From Fimbriimonadaceae bacterium (GTDB lineage: Bacteria; Armatimonadota; Fimbriimonadia; Fimbriimonadales; Fimbriimonadaceae): 44,171 nucleotides of DNA. Shown piece by piece: positions 22,856 through 31,599 of the stretch (the stretch's first letter is position 1; every line of letters begins with the position of its first letter). The notes under the pieces were generated by a model that was not told where the DNA came from, made no database searches, and was given only the letters and a program-made list of their open reading frames with translations. The stretch covers positions 1-44,171 of the forward strand of contig JAHCHO010000015.1 in the NCBI GenBank assembly GCA_026129685.1, read 5' to 3'. The position numbers were made by a program, and so were the translations under genes.

Positions 22856-25162
22856 GTGCCGTTCGTCGCGCTCCTTGGCCTTGTCCTTCTCGCCCAACCG
22901 ATCGAGTGGTCGGTGGACGATCGGCGAACGCTCGTATGGGGCGGTCACCCCTACGTGCCCGTCGGCGCGCGCATCAAGGGCGACCCCGCCGAGATCCTCG
23001 TGGCCAACCAGGCCGGGGTGAAGGACGTGATCGTCGAACTCCCCGCGAACGGTAGCGGCTGGGCCGAGGCCTTCGCCACCCTCGAACAGGCCGGCATGCG
23101 CTACATCGTCGCCATCGGCTCGCTCGCCCCGATGTCCCAGGGCTTCGCCGTCGAACCCCAAAGTTACCGCGTCGCCAAGCTCGACCCGGTTCGCGACTTC
23201 AGCGTTCCGTTGCCGGGCGCCCGCTTCGCGCTCGCGGTTGTCGCCTCCGCCCGCGACGGGGCCGTCGTCAACGTCCAGCGCGTCCAACCGGAAAACGACC
23301 GGCTTGTCTTCACCGCCCGCGCCGCCGCGTTCGACAGTTCGCTCTATCTGTTTCCAAACACGATCAGCCTCAGCCTCCCGAGTTACTGGGAGGGACTCGA
23401 CGCCCATCGCGATGAGTTGTTGAGGAGCCTCGCCTCCATCAAGCCCGGACCCGGCTTCCGGGGACTGCTCAACCCAATGGGAAGGTTGATGGGAATGGGC
23501 AGCGCCGCCGGTCCGTTCGTGCCGGACAGCGACCTTTTCCGCCTCGAGTTCGCCCGCTACCTCGAGCAGAAGTACCGGTCTCCCCAAACCTGCATGCGCG
23601 CCTGGTCCATGAGCAGCGCCGAGATCACCGGGTTCCGGCACCTGGCGCGAATGGTGCCCCTCTGGCGCAACCAGAAGGGACCGCGCGTGTTCTGGGACAC
23701 CGGGACCGACAAGACCGTGCCCTGCGAACCGCGCAACTCCGCCTTTTGGTCGGATGTCGAGCAGGTCGTTGCCGAGGCGGAGACCCGCCGATATGCGCGC
23801 CTGGTTCAGGCGGTACAGTCCGTCGCCCGCGTGCCCGTCCTGCAGGAATGGGCCGGGTACGCGTCCGCCTACGAACTCAAAGGCTCCTCGCTGACCGGCT
23901 TGGGAGTCGCCGCCGGCGGTGACTCCCCGCTCGCCCTTGCCCAGTCCGCCGGCGCGGCCGTCGGAACCGCCTTCCGATGGAACGGCCCGTGTTGGATCGT
24001 CGGCTCGAACCTGACCCTGCCGAAACGTGGCGATGGCGCCCTGTCGGTCGGCGATTACGTCCAGGAACTTGGGTCGATGGGCATGCGCGGCTGGTTCTTC
24101 CGAACGACCGATCCCAAGGCCCTCGCCGAGATCGCCCAAGAGGCCAACGCGCGCGCCCTTGGCGGCATCGAGTCCGTCCAACCCAAGCCTCTCTTCTACC
24201 CGCTGAACGCCGCCAATCCCGCCCACACCATGCGCCTGCCCAACGGCTGGTGGTGGCTCCCCGCGCCCGCTTCGGGCAACCGACTCGACTTCGGATCGTC
24301 CGTTCAGGGCTACCGCTACAGCGAGCCCGGGCGAAGCTTCACCGCTCTTTGGTCGGCCGGCGAGTCGCGGCGCCTCCGCCTGAGGATGGCGAACACGAAG
24401 GGAGTGCAGGTGCAGGCCGTGGACGGCTCGGAACCGAACCCCCGCATCGTGAAGGGCGGCCTCGAAGTGACCCTCACGAACGCGCCCCTGCTTGTTCTGG
24501 GAACCGAGGAGGTGCCCGTGCCCGACTCGGCCGTCGAGGAAACCGTGAAGGCGTTCGACGCGTTTTTGGCCCTCGCCGAGCGCACCCGGGCCGACATGAC
24601 CGAAGAGCGGTTCTTTTTCAAGGACGGAGTCAACGCCATGGAGCGGAACCCGTTTGGCGGCTACGAGGTGCTCCGGACCCAACTCCAACGCGCCAGCCGA
24701 CGGCTGAGCGGTTACGTCTGGCTCGAGGCCGAAAACCTGCGAAGCACCAACTTCAGCGAGGTCCGCGCCGAGCCGTCCGCCAGCGCGCGCTCCGCCCTCG
24801 TGCTGGTCTCGCCGCTGGCCTTGGACGTCGACAACTTCTACGTCGAGTCCGGCCTCAACCTTGCCCCCAGCGGCGAACTGGAAGTGTGGGTCGCCGCCCG
24901 CATCGAACCAAAGGCGCGCAAACTCGTGCGGTTCCGCGTCAACGACCAGACCCTGCGAATCGTGGGCGACCCCGTTTCGGAATACGGGGCCGGGTTCGCG
25001 TGGTACCGCTTCGGCGAAACCCGGCTCAAGGACAGCCAGAACACGGTCCGCCTCGAGGTCGAACCGGCCGAGGGGTTGGATCTTGCGGTCGACCTGATCG
25101 CCCTCGTCCGGCCCGGCTTTCGTCCAAACGCGACCCAGCCGCCGCTGGGACCGGTCGGTTAG
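22856..25162 (+). CDS. secreted glycoside-hydrolase-like protein (GH42/clan A-like)
   Basis: 768 aa with a signal peptide (FVALLGLVLLAQP). The first part describes a cellulase- or beta-galactosidase-like TIM barrel. The segment near residues 225-260 (FARYLEQKYRSPQTCMRAWSMSS) and the FWSDVEQVVAEAETRRYARLVQAVQ segment resemble the same region of GH42 enzymes. C-terminal residues about 590-750 form beta domains. I cannot point to both catalytic glutamates: E286 or E327-329 (VPVLQEWAG) are candidates. GTG start, supported by a TAGTCT hexamer. The last 137 nt overlap the end of a gene on the other strand. Substrate unknown. Confidence 0.75.
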   Translation: MPFVALLGLVLLAQPIEWSVDDRRTLVWGGHPYVPVGARIKGDPAEILVANQAGVKDVIVELPANGSGWAEAFATLEQAGMRYIVAIGSLAPMSQGFAVEPQSYRVAKLDPVRDFSVPLPGARFALAVVASARDGAVVNVQRVQPENDRLVFTARAAAFDSSLYLFPNTISLSLPSYWEGLDAHRDELLRSLASIKPGPGFRGLLNPMGRLMGMGSAAGPFVPDSDLFRLEFARYLEQKYRSPQTCMRAWSMSSAEITGFRHLARMVPLWRNQKGPRVFWDTGTDKTVPCEPRNSAFWSDVEQVVAEAETRRYARLVQAVQSVARVPVLQEWAGYASAYELKGSSLTGLGVAAGGDSPLALAQSAGAAVGTAFRWNGPCWIVGSNLTLPKRGDGALSVGDYVQELGSMGMRGWFFRTTDPKALAEIAQEANARALGGIESVQPKPLFYPLNAANPAHTMRLPNGWWWLPAPASGNRLDFGSSVQGYRYSEPGRSFTALWSAGESRRLRLRMANTKGVQVQAVDGSEPNPRIVKGGLEVTLTNAPLLVLGTEEVPVPDSAVEETVKAFDAFLALAERTRADMTEERFFFKDGVNAMERNPFGGYEVLRTQLQRASRRLSGYVWLEAENLRSTNFSEVRAEPSASARSALVLVSPLALDVDNFYVESGLNLAPSGELEVWVAARIEPKARKLVRFRVNDQTLRIVGDPVSEYGAGFAWYRFGETRLKDSQNTVRLEVEPAEGLDLAVDLIALVRPGFRPNATQPPLGPVG

Positions 25163-25949
25163 GAATCGTCGTCTTGCCCACCGCGCGCAACACACCGCGA
25201 TCCATCGCGACGGATTCCACGCGGATCGCCCCGTGAAGCCCCAAGTCCGCGTCCAAATCCACAACCGGGTTCAGGATTCCCAGCAGAACACCTCGCGTCA
25301 GGTCGTCCGCCGGTTCCGAACCGAAGTCGATCAGCGCGTCCGTCAGTTCGAACCTTGAGCCGCCGACCGGCACGAGCCGCGCCGTCACTCGAAAGTCGCT
25401 CTTGACGATCAGGAATTCACCGTACCCCTCCACGATCACCCGATCCCGCTCGAGCCGGACGGTAACCCGCTTGATCTCGTGGTACTTCCGAAGAATCCAA
25501 TCTTCGAGGTCCTTCGCCTCGATTTCGACCCAACCCTCGCCGGTGCCGCTTCGGCTCAGCACGATCTCCCTACGATCCCGCGCCGCCCGGTAGTCGTAAC
25601 GGCAGTCGGGGACGCTTGCCTCCAGCCGCCGAATCCGAAGCCCCGCAAGCCGGAAGTCGGCCAGCCGGAGCCGCAGGTCGACGATTCGGCCCGATGTCGG
25701 ACGGTCCGGCTCCGTGAACAGCGGAAGCCCCGCCGTCGAGAAGCGCGATGCCTCGATAAGGACCTCCGACAAGTCGCCGAAGGGACCCGCCACCACCCCG
25801 TTGAACTTCGTCTTGACCTTGACCCGCGCCTCCTTGCCCTCGAGTCGCCCTCGGATGCTCTCGGCGGCGAGCCGCTCGAACCGGCGCACCTCCGACGAAC
25901 CCGCCCCGAACAGGATTCCGAACAAGGCCAGCGCGACCAATGGACTCAT
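25026..25949 (-). CDS. LmeA-like (DUF2993) envelope lipid-binding protein
   Basis: 307 aa, starting MSPLVALALFGILFGAG, a signal peptide or anchor. The body has the DUF2993 pattern of repeated short beta elements (VKVKTKFNGVVAGPFGDLSEVLIEASRF, LRLADFRLAGLRIRRLEASV, VRLERDRVIVEGYGEF, VESVAMDRGVLRAVGKT). LmeA-type proteins bind phospholipid or glycolipid precursors at the envelope. The last 45 residues, Arg/Pro/Gly-rich, are read antisense to the 3' end of the GH-like gene and look like non-conserved read-through. Divergent from ygfZ, with a possible -10 TATCCT near 25981-25986 (reverse strand) for this gene. Confidence 0.75.
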   Translation of the reverse strand: MSPLVALALFGILFGAGSSEVRRFERLAAESIRGRLEGKEARVKVKTKFNGVVAGPFGDLSEVLIEASRFSTAGLPLFTEPDRPTSGRIVDLRLRLADFRLAGLRIRRLEASVPDCRYDYRAARDRREIVLSRSGTGEGWVEIEAKDLEDWILRKYHEIKRVTVRLERDRVIVEGYGEFLIVKSDFRVTARLVPVGGSRFELTDALIDFGSEPADDLTRGVLLGILNPVVDLDADLGLHGAIRVESVAMDRGVLRAVGKTTIPNRPVPAAAGSRLDESRAGRGRSGRPQDPTPRPVRPRGGPCSGCP

Positions 25950-26040
25950 CGGGCCGCCACCAACGGGCCGTCCTTGGCGTAGGATAGGTCGGAATCGGGC
26001 ATTCTGCCACCATTCTGTCGCCTGACCAGGCAATTCCGTC

Positions 26041-27027
26041 ATGAGAGTCAACGAAGCGGTCCGTGGATTCACCGAAGCCGACGCGGCAGGCTACCGTCTC
26101 GCCGTCGAGCGTTGTGTTCGCGTTCCCGTCGACGACGCGTTCCTGCGCGTCACCGGAGACGACCGAAAGGGCTGGCTCCAGGGCCAGGCCTCCAACGATT
26201 TGCGCCAGATCCGGGAGGGCGGTTCCCTGCGCTTCTGCTTCTGCCAACCCACCGGACAGATCGTCGCGCCCGCAAAGCTGTGGGCCATGCCGGATGCCTT
26301 CTACCTCGCCGTCCCGCGCGCCACCCTCCCGGCCGTCCTGAATCGATTCGAGACCATGGTCGTCATGGAGGACGTCGCCGTCGAGGACGTCTCCGGCTCC
26401 CATCGTCGCATCAGTCTGCAGGGCCCCGCCGCCGCCGAACTCCTGGGCGCCAACCTTCCTCCCTTGGACTGTGGCGAGGTCGCGATAGGCGAAACCCGGG
26501 CGCTCGCCTTTCGCGCCAACCGTACGGGGCTGGGCGGCTGGGACGTCTGGTTCCCCACGGACCGTCCGGCGGGATTCCTGAAGTTGGAGCGGAAGGTCCC
26601 ACCGCTCTCACCCGCCCCGCTCGAAGCCCTACGCCTCGAAGCGGGCATCCCAACCTGGGGACGAGACGTCGCCGCGACGATCCTCCCGCCCGAAATGGGT
26701 CCCGCCTTCGAACAACGGCACGTCAGCTACACCAAGGGTTGCTACACGGGCCAAGAGGTGTTGATGCGAATCCACGCGCGTGGTCACACGAACCGCACTT
26801 GGCGCGGCCTGGTCACCGACGAACCGCTTATTCCGGGCGAAAAGCTCGCGCACCCCGAAAGGCCGGACGCCGGAGAGGTCACGAGCGTCGCCTTCTCACC
26901 GGAACTGGGTTGGATCGCCGGGGCGATGCTCCGCAACGTGGTCCAACCGGGCCAGAAGGTCTGGGCCGACCGGGACGGGCGACGCCTCCGCGCCGAGGTT
27001 CGGGAGATGCCGTTGCTCGGGCCCTAA
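26041..27027 (+). CDS. ygfZ: YgfZ/GcvT-family folate-binding protein
   Basis: 328 aa with the aminomethyltransferase-like beta-barrel fold. The family signature K-G-C-Y-x-G-Q-E is intact (YTKGCYTGQEVLMRI, near residue 240), including the conserved cysteine. The N-terminal half (VDDAFLRVTGDDRKGWLQGQASND) matches YgfZ, a folate-dependent protein that helps maintain certain Fe-S enzymes such as MiaB. It lacks the GcvH-interacting features of a true glycine-cleavage T protein, and no gcvH or gcvP is nearby. ATG 26041 is used. It ends 13 nt before the convergent nusG stop. Confidence 0.9.
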   Translation: MRVNEAVRGFTEADAAGYRLAVERCVRVPVDDAFLRVTGDDRKGWLQGQASNDLRQIREGGSLRFCFCQPTGQIVAPAKLWAMPDAFYLAVPRATLPAVLNRFETMVVMEDVAVEDVSGSHRRISLQGPAAAELLGANLPPLDCGEVAIGETRALAFRANRTGLGGWDVWFPTDRPAGFLKLERKVPPLSPAPLEALRLEAGIPTWGRDVAATILPPEMGPAFEQRHVSYTKGCYTGQEVLMRIHARGHTNRTWRGLVTDEPLIPGEKLAHPERPDAGEVTSVAFSPELGWIAGAMLRNVVQPGQKVWADRDGRRLRAEVREMPLLGP

Positions 27028-27040
27028 GCGGGTCGCAGCC

Positions 27041-27568
27041 CTAGAGTTTCTCGACCTGAACGAACTCGAGTTCCACGGGCGTGTCGCGGCCGAAGATGTT
27101 GATCAGCACCTTGAGCTTCTCGCGCTCGGCGTTGACCTCCTCGATCTTGCCCGTGTAGTCCACGAACGGCCCGTCGATGACGCGGATCGTCTCGCCCTTT
27201 TCCCAGGCCACCTTCGGCGTCTCTTCGCTCGCCTCGAGGTTGCGCAAGATGCGCTGGACCTCGTAATCCTCGAGCGGAACCGGACGGTTGCCGCTCTGCA
27301 CGAATCCGGTGACCCCGCTCGTGCTCTTGACGAGCTTGTACACGTCGTCCGTCAGGCTCATGTTGACCAAGATGTAGCCAGGAAAGACCTTCTTCTTGAT
27401 GAGGGTCTTCTTGCCGCCCCGGGTGCTCATCTCTTGCTCGGTCGGAATCAGGACCTCGTAGATGTCGCGATCCCAGAACCCCTCGACGATGGCGCGACGG
27501 GTGAGAACGTCCTTGACCTTGTTCTCGTGACCCGCGATGGTGTGGATGGCGTACCAAGACTTGGGCAT
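27041..27568 (-). CDS. nusG: transcription termination/antitermination protein NusG
   Basis: 175-aa NusG. The NGN domain (SWYAIHTIAGHENKVKDVL, KKVFPGYILVNM, TSGVTGFVQSGNRPVPL) binds RNA polymerase beta' clamp helices, and the C-terminal KOW domain (GETIRVIDGPFVDYTGKIEEVN, VELEFVQVEKL) contacts ribosomal protein S10 or Rho. GAGG lies 7 nt before ATG 27568. secE is 4 nt upstream, the usual secE-nusG pair, but the gene order then stops: the convergent ygfZ follows instead of rplK-rplA. Confidence 0.97.
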   Translation of the reverse strand: MPKSWYAIHTIAGHENKVKDVLTRRAIVEGFWDRDIYEVLIPTEQEMSTRGGKKTLIKKKVFPGYILVNMSLTDDVYKLVKSTSGVTGFVQSGNRPVPLEDYEVQRILRNLEASEETPKVAWEKGETIRVIDGPFVDYTGKIEEVNAEREKLKVLINIFGRDTPVELEFVQVEKL

Positions 27569-27572
27569 GGCC

Positions 27573-27815
27573 TTACCTCTTCTGAAGCAGCATGTGCAGA
27601 CCGCTGCTCACCAGCAAGGACATGATGTACAGCACGGCCACGATGAGGCCGCAGATGGCGAGCACCACCCCGGTCATCCGGTTCGTCTCGCTCCGGGTGG
27701 GCCAGGTGACGCGCTTCATCTCGCGCAGAACCTCGTTGAGAAACGCCTTCGGACCCCGACGCATGCGGGGCACGGGCACGGTGCCGGACGGCTTGCTTAC
27801 CTTGCTTTCTTCCAT
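27573..27815 (-). CDS. secE: preprotein translocase subunit SecE
   Basis: 80 aa, of the short single-helix type. A basic Pro-rich N-terminus precedes the amphipathic helix and hinge (FLNEVLREMKRVTWPTRSE), with the invariant VTWP motif, then one transmembrane segment (MTGVVLAICGLIVAVLYIMSLLV). It forms the SecYEG channel clamp. ATG 27815 is used; the TTG-initiated longer form (27842) adds only unrelated residues. It is followed 4 nt later by nusG and so is the first gene of this two-gene unit. Confidence 0.95.
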   Translation of the reverse strand: MEESKVSKPSGTVPVPRMRRGPKAFLNEVLREMKRVTWPTRSETNRMTGVVLAICGLIVAVLYIMSLLVSSGLHMLLQKR

Positions 27816-28184
27816 GCTAGGGAGAGTCCTAGACGACCCCAACTAAGCCTAGGGGCGTGGGGAATGCGCGAAGTGTACCCACTGAACGCCCCGGAAAGCG
27901 CGTCCGTGGGCCAACCCAAGAGTGCGCAGACTTTGACGGAAGGACTCCCTGGAGATGGGCGACATAGGCAAGTTCGCTCGGGCTTGGGCCTACCGTTGCG
28001 CCGCCAGTGGGGCCGTCCCCCACCAGGAAGTCGGGCCGTTCGGCCCGACTTCCTGGTGTCTTCGTGGAACCGATCGCCGCCCCTAAGCCCTTTGCGCGCG
28101 GGACATCAAGAGTCTGCATCGCCTGGTGGCTGTCTCGACGCCTAGAGATTCATCCTCATTCCCGTGCCCACGCCACGGTGAACG
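27816..28184 (-). other. intergenic region between clpX and secE
   Basis: 369 nt with no convincing gene. It holds a strong hairpin (28021-28058). A TACACT hexamer at 27877-27872 on the minus strand may be the secE-nusG promoter, leaving a leader of about 55 nt. A 7-bp inverted repeat (GGGGCGT 27853-27859 with ACGCCCC 27886-27892) encloses that hexamer. No rpmG or tRNA-Trp, often found next to secE, is visible. Confidence 0.5.
28021..28058 (-). terminator. hairpin downstream of clpX
   Basis: A near-continuous inverted repeat, CACCAGGAAGTCGGGCC then GTTC then GGCCCGACTTCCTGGTG (17 bp, 4-nt loop). It lies 127 nt after the clpX stop. No U-tract follows on either strand. It probably ends or protects the tig-clpP-clpX transcript. 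Confidence 0.65.
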
Positions 28185-29453
28185 CTAACTCGCCCGCTTT
28201 TGGGCCGAATCCTCGCTGAGCATCAGAGCCGGGATCCCCTGCGCGACCGCCCCCCGAGGGATGACCACCCGCTTGATGTGCTCGTTGCTCGGCACCTCGT
28301 ACATCACGTCCAGCATGACCTTCTCGATGATCCCGCGCAGGGCACGCGCGCCCGTCTTCCGCTTGAGCGCCTCCGCCGCGATCTCCGTCAGGACGTCCGG
28401 CTCGAACTCCAGTTCCACCCCGTCCAACTCGAAGAACTTCGCGTACTGCTTGACGATCGCGTTCTTCGGTTGCGTCAAGATGGCGATCAGCGCCTGCTCG
28501 TCCAAGTTGTCCAAGGTCGCGATGACCGGTAGCCGGCCGATGAACTCGGGGATGAGGCCGAACTTGAGCAGGTCCTCCGGAAGCACGTTGCTCAGGAAGT
28601 CGGCGGGCCGCTGGCGCTTCCCTTCCGGCGTGGCGCGGAAGCCCATCACGTTCTCCTTCATCCGTCGACCGATCATCTCCTCGATGCCCTCGAAGGCGCC
28701 GCCGCAGATGAACAGGATGTTCGACGTGTCGATCTGAATGTACTCCTGCTGCGGGTGCTTGCGGCCCCCGCCCGGAGGCACGTTCGCCAAGGTCCCCTCG
28801 AGGATTTTCAGCAACGCCTGTTGGACCCCTTCGCCGCTCACGTCGCGCGTGATCGAGGGGTTGTCGGACTTGCGGGCGATCTTGTCGATCTCATCCACGT
28901 AGATGATCCCGCGCTCGCACGCCGACTTCGGATCCCGAGGGTCGAGCGACTCCGCCGACTGGTACAGCTTGAGCAGAATATTCTCGACGTCCTCCCCAAC
29001 GTAGCCCGCCTCCGTCAGAGCGGTGGCGTCCGCGATCGCGAACGGGACGTTCAGCATCCGGGCGAGGGTCTGGGCGAGCAACGTCTTGCCCGAGCCCGTC
29101 GGCCCGATGAGCAGGATGTTGCTCTTCTGGAGTTCGACGCCGTCCTGAACTGGGTGGTGGATGCGCTTGTAGTGGTTGTAGACCGCGACGCTCAACGTCC
29201 GCTTCGCCTCTTCCTGGCCGATCACGTACGAGTCCAGGAACTCGACGATGTCGCGCGGCTTCGGGACCGCCTCCTTGCGCCGTTCCGGCTCCGGGTTCCG
29301 ACGGTGGTCTCCGTCGGAGGTCAGGATGTCGTTGCACAGATCGATGCAATCCGAACATACGGCTCCGTGGAGCCCCACGATGAGTTTGGGTACCTGGTCT
29401 TTGTGCTTTCCACAAAGGCAACACTGGTCTCGGCGTTCCGTCGTCGTCGGCAT
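28185..29453 (-). CDS. clpX: ATP-dependent Clp protease ATP-binding subunit ClpX
   Basis: 422 aa. An N-terminal zinc-binding domain ([10 protein letters not shown] and VCSDCIDLC) recognises adaptors. The AAA+ core has Walker A GPTGSGKT, the pore loop [14 protein letters not shown], Walker B IIYVDEID, and the [23 protein letters not shown] block. The IGRRMKEN-type loop near residue 290 would be positioned to meet ClpP and substrate. It unfolds tagged proteins and feeds them to ClpP. ATG 29453 with AGGA about 10 nt upstream. It has its own likely promoter (29477-29482) and follows clpP by 91 nt. Confidence 0.97.
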   Translation of the reverse strand: MPTTTERRDQCCLCGKHKDQVPKLIVGLHGAVCSDCIDLCNDILTSDGDHRRNPEPERRKEAVPKPRDIVEFLDSYVIGQEEAKRTLSVAVYNHYKRIHHPVQDGVELQKSNILLIGPTGSGKTLLAQTLARMLNVPFAIADATALTEAGYVGEDVENILLKLYQSAESLDPRDPKSACERGIIYVDEIDKIARKSDNPSITRDVSGEGVQQALLKILEGTLANVPPGGGRKHPQQEYIQIDTSNILFICGGAFEGIEEMIGRRMKENVMGFRATPEGKRQRPADFLSNVLPEDLLKFGLIPEFIGRLPVIATLDNLDEQALIAILTQPKNAIVKQYAKFFELDGVELEFEPDVLTEIAAEALKRKTGARALRGIIEKVMLDVMYEVPSNEHIKRVVIPRGAVAQGIPALMLSEDSAQKRAS

Positions 29454-29476
29454 CTGCGCTTGTCCTACCAGGCTCT

Positions 29477-29510
29477 ACTATATCGGACGTTCGACCCGGG
29501 CCGAACGTCC
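29477..29510 (-). promoter_or_regulatory. clpX promoter overlapped by a palindrome
   Basis: Minus strand: -10 TATAGT at 29482-29477. Directly upstream, GGACGTTCG (29485-29493) and CGAACGTCC (29502-29510) form a perfect 9-bp inverted repeat around 8 nt, covering the spacer and -35 region. It could be an operator for a stress repressor or a weak terminator for clpP. It is not CIRCE (which has TTAGCACTC arms) and not the CGAAC-N4-GTTCG LexA box. Confidence 0.55.
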
Positions 29511-29544
29511 GCTAAAACGGGTACCGCATCCCGTTGCGCCAAAC

Positions 29545-30162
29545 TTACCGGGTTCCGGGCGCCAGGACCTTGTCCACGAGCCCGTACGCGACCGCTTCTT
29601 CGGACGACATGAAGTAGTCGCGATCGACGTCCTTGCGGATCTCGTCGCGATCTCTCCCGGTGTGGTCCGCCAGGATGCCCGTGAGGGTGTCCATGTACTT
29701 GTTGATCTCGGCAACCTGAACGTTAATATCGGCGGCCGTGCCGCGAAACCCAGCCGAAACCTGGTGAATCATGACGCGAGCGTGCGGAAGCACGAACCGC
29801 TTCGACTTCGCCCCGCCCGCCAGCAACACCGCCCCCATCGAGGCCGCCATCCCCACGCAGATCGTCGCCACGTCCGGCTTGATGATCTGCATCGCGTCGT
29901 AGATCGCCAGACCCGCCGTCACCGAACCGCCCGGGCTGTTGATGTAGAAATCGATGTCCTTGTCCGGGTCTTCCTTCTCCAAGAACAGCAACTGCGCGAC
30001 GATCAGGTTCGCCACGTAATCGTCCACCTCGGTTCCCAGGAACACGATCCGATCCTTGAGGAGCCGACTCCAGAGGTCGTAGCTTCGTTCGCCGCGCCCC
30101 GTCTGCTCGATGACGAACGGAACTCCCATCGCCGTGGGACGGTTGGCCGTGTACTCGATCAT
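29545..30162 (-). CDS. clpP: ATP-dependent Clp protease proteolytic subunit
   Basis: 205-aa ClpP. The catalytic triad is S108 (GMAASMG), H133 (MIHQ) and D182 (RDYFMS). The oligomerisation and handle segments [16 protein letters not shown] and [12 protein letters not shown] are present. The short N-terminal extension ([29 protein letters not shown]) is typical of the propeptide and axial loop. GGAG lies 7 nt before ATG 30162. It is 13 nt after tig, so the two are one transcript, with clpX following 91 nt later. Confidence 0.97.
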   Translation of the reverse strand: MIEYTANRPTAMGVPFVIEQTGRGERSYDLWSRLLKDRIVFLGTEVDDYVANLIVAQLLFLEKEDPDKDIDFYINSPGGSVTAGLAIYDAMQIIKPDVATICVGMAASMGAVLLAGGAKSKRFVLPHARVMIHQVSAGFRGTAADINVQVAEINKYMDTLTGILADHTGRDRDEIRKDVDRDYFMSSEEAVAYGLVDKVLAPGTR

Positions 30163-30175
30163 GGTGTCTCCAGTC

Positions 30176-31468
30176 TTACTCCGCCGACGCGGCGTCCACT
30201 TCTTCGATCTTCGCGTTCTGCGTCAGATACTCGGCGACCTTCCGGTACAGCGCCCGATTGCGCAACTCGCCGAGGGCGTCGTTGCGCTTGAGGAGGGCGA
30301 CCATCTCGTCCGGCGTCACCCGGTACTCGCGCGCCATGTCGAAAAGCTCCTTGTTGAAGTCGTCGTTCGTGATCTTGAGCGCCTCGCGCTGGAAGATCTC
30401 CTGGGCGATCACCGCCCGCTCGACCTGGACCTTCGACTCCTCGAGCAGCGCCTCGCGCAACTCCTCGACCGTCATGCCCTTGTCCTTGGCGTAGTCCTCG
30501 AGCGTTCGCTTGCTCTGGGACTGAGTCTCCGCGATGTCGCGCAACTGCTGGGCGGCCACCGTCTCGACCATCGTGATCGGAACGTGAATCTCGCTCGTGC
30601 GAACGATCTCCGCCATCAACTGCTCGTTGACGTAGTCCTGCGCCATGCCGACCCGCGTGTCCGTCAGGAACTCGCGCACCCGCCGCTCCAACTCTTCGAC
30701 CGACTCGAACTGCAGGCTCCGGGCGAACTCGTCGTCCAGTTCCGGCGACTTCACCGCGCTGAGCGAGCGCAACGTCAGCTTGCACTTCAGGGTCTTGCCC
30801 GCCCAGTCTTTCTCCTGGAAGTTGTCGGGAAACGAGAGTTCGGCGACCTTGACCTCCTCCGCTCCCATGTGACGAAGCTCCTCGTCAAGTGCGGCGAAGG
30901 TCTGCCCGACGACGCTCATGAAGTTGCGGCCGTCCCCCTCCTCACCCTCGACCTTGATGTTCACGACCGCGATGTCGCCGTCCTGAACCGTCCGGCCCGT
31001 CACCTGCTCGCGCGTCGCCTTGCTGCTCCGCAGCGCCTCGATTTGCTTGGCGACGTCCTCGTCGGACACCTCAACCCTGGGCCGAACGACCGCGATTCCC
31101 TTGTAGTCAGAGAGGTTCACCACCGGCTTGAGCGGCACCTTGATCGAGAACTCGCACTTCGGCGGGTTCTCCTCGATCTCCGCCTTGTCGACCGCCGGCT
31201 GAGCGTAGGGCTCCAAGCCCTGCTCCTTCAGCGCCGCCCGGTACGCGCGGTTCATCACGATGTCGATCGCCGTGTCCCGAATCTTCTCCGGGTTGACCAA
31301 CTGCTCGACGACGGATCGCGGCGCCTGACCGGGTCGGAAGCCCGGCACGCGAATCTCCTTCGCCGCTTCCTTATAGGCCCGCGCGAAGCCCTCGCTCACG
31401 AGTTCTTCCGGGCACACGATCGTAAGCCGCACCGTACACGGGTTCAGGTCTTCTCGGGTGACTTGCAT
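30176..31468 (-). CDS. tig: trigger factor (ribosome-associated chaperone)
   Basis: 430 aa. The N-terminal ribosome-binding domain has the signature [12 protein letters not shown]. The PPIase (FKBP-like) domain at about residues 155-240 ([28 protein letters not shown]) is shortened in its active-site loops, so prolyl isomerase activity may be weak. The C-terminal arms ([38 protein letters not shown]) are typical. ATG 31468 is chosen for family similarity ([17 protein letters not shown]); the open frame extends upstream without homology. It is the first gene of tig-clpP-clpX. Confidence 0.96.
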   Translation of the reverse strand: MQVTREDLNPCTVRLTIVCPEELVSEGFARAYKEAAKEIRVPGFRPGQAPRSVVEQLVNPEKIRDTAIDIVMNRAYRAALKEQGLEPYAQPAVDKAEIEENPPKCEFSIKVPLKPVVNLSDYKGIAVVRPRVEVSDEDVAKQIEALRSSKATREQVTGRTVQDGDIAVVNIKVEGEEGDGRNFMSVVGQTFAALDEELRHMGAEEVKVAELSFPDNFQEKDWAGKTLKCKLTLRSLSAVKSPELDDEFARSLQFESVEELERRVREFLTDTRVGMAQDYVNEQLMAEIVRTSEIHVPITMVETVAAQQLRDIAETQSQSKRTLEDYAKDKGMTVEELREALLEESKVQVERAVIAQEIFQREALKITNDDFNKELFDMAREYRVTPDEMVALLKRNDALGELRNRALYRKVAEYLTQNAKIEEVDAASAE

Positions 31469-31561
31469 CTTGGGAAATCTTGGGCGGCCCGCTCCTACGG
31501 GTCGGCCCCGAGATGGTACCCCGCAGGCCGATTGCCGTTCTAAGCCGTCGCCGAGCGAACC

Positions 31562-31591
31562 TGCGGGCGCGACCAAGGCGTCGCGCCCGCA
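31562..31591 (-). terminator. hairpin after the Asp-box propeller gene
   Basis: A perfect 12-bp inverted repeat (TGCGGGCGCGAC / GTCGCGCCCGCA) with a 6-nt loop lies 9 nt beyond the stop of the minus-strand propeller gene and 94 nt before tig. No U-tract. Confidence 0.6.
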
Positions 31592-31599
31592 AGGCCCCT

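Noticed and set aside
22847-25264. 805-codon minus-strand open frame
   Set aside because: Antisense to the secreted GH-like protein, with low-complexity Gly/Arg/Val content and no domain.
27843-28020. Possible structured RNA between secE and clpX
   Set aside because: No match to tmRNA, 6S, RNase P or tRNA signatures; only short inverted repeats.
29485-29510. LexA/SOS box upstream of clpX
   Set aside because: The arms are GTTCG...CGAAC, the reverse of the CGAAC-N4-GTTCG box, and the gap is 8 nt.
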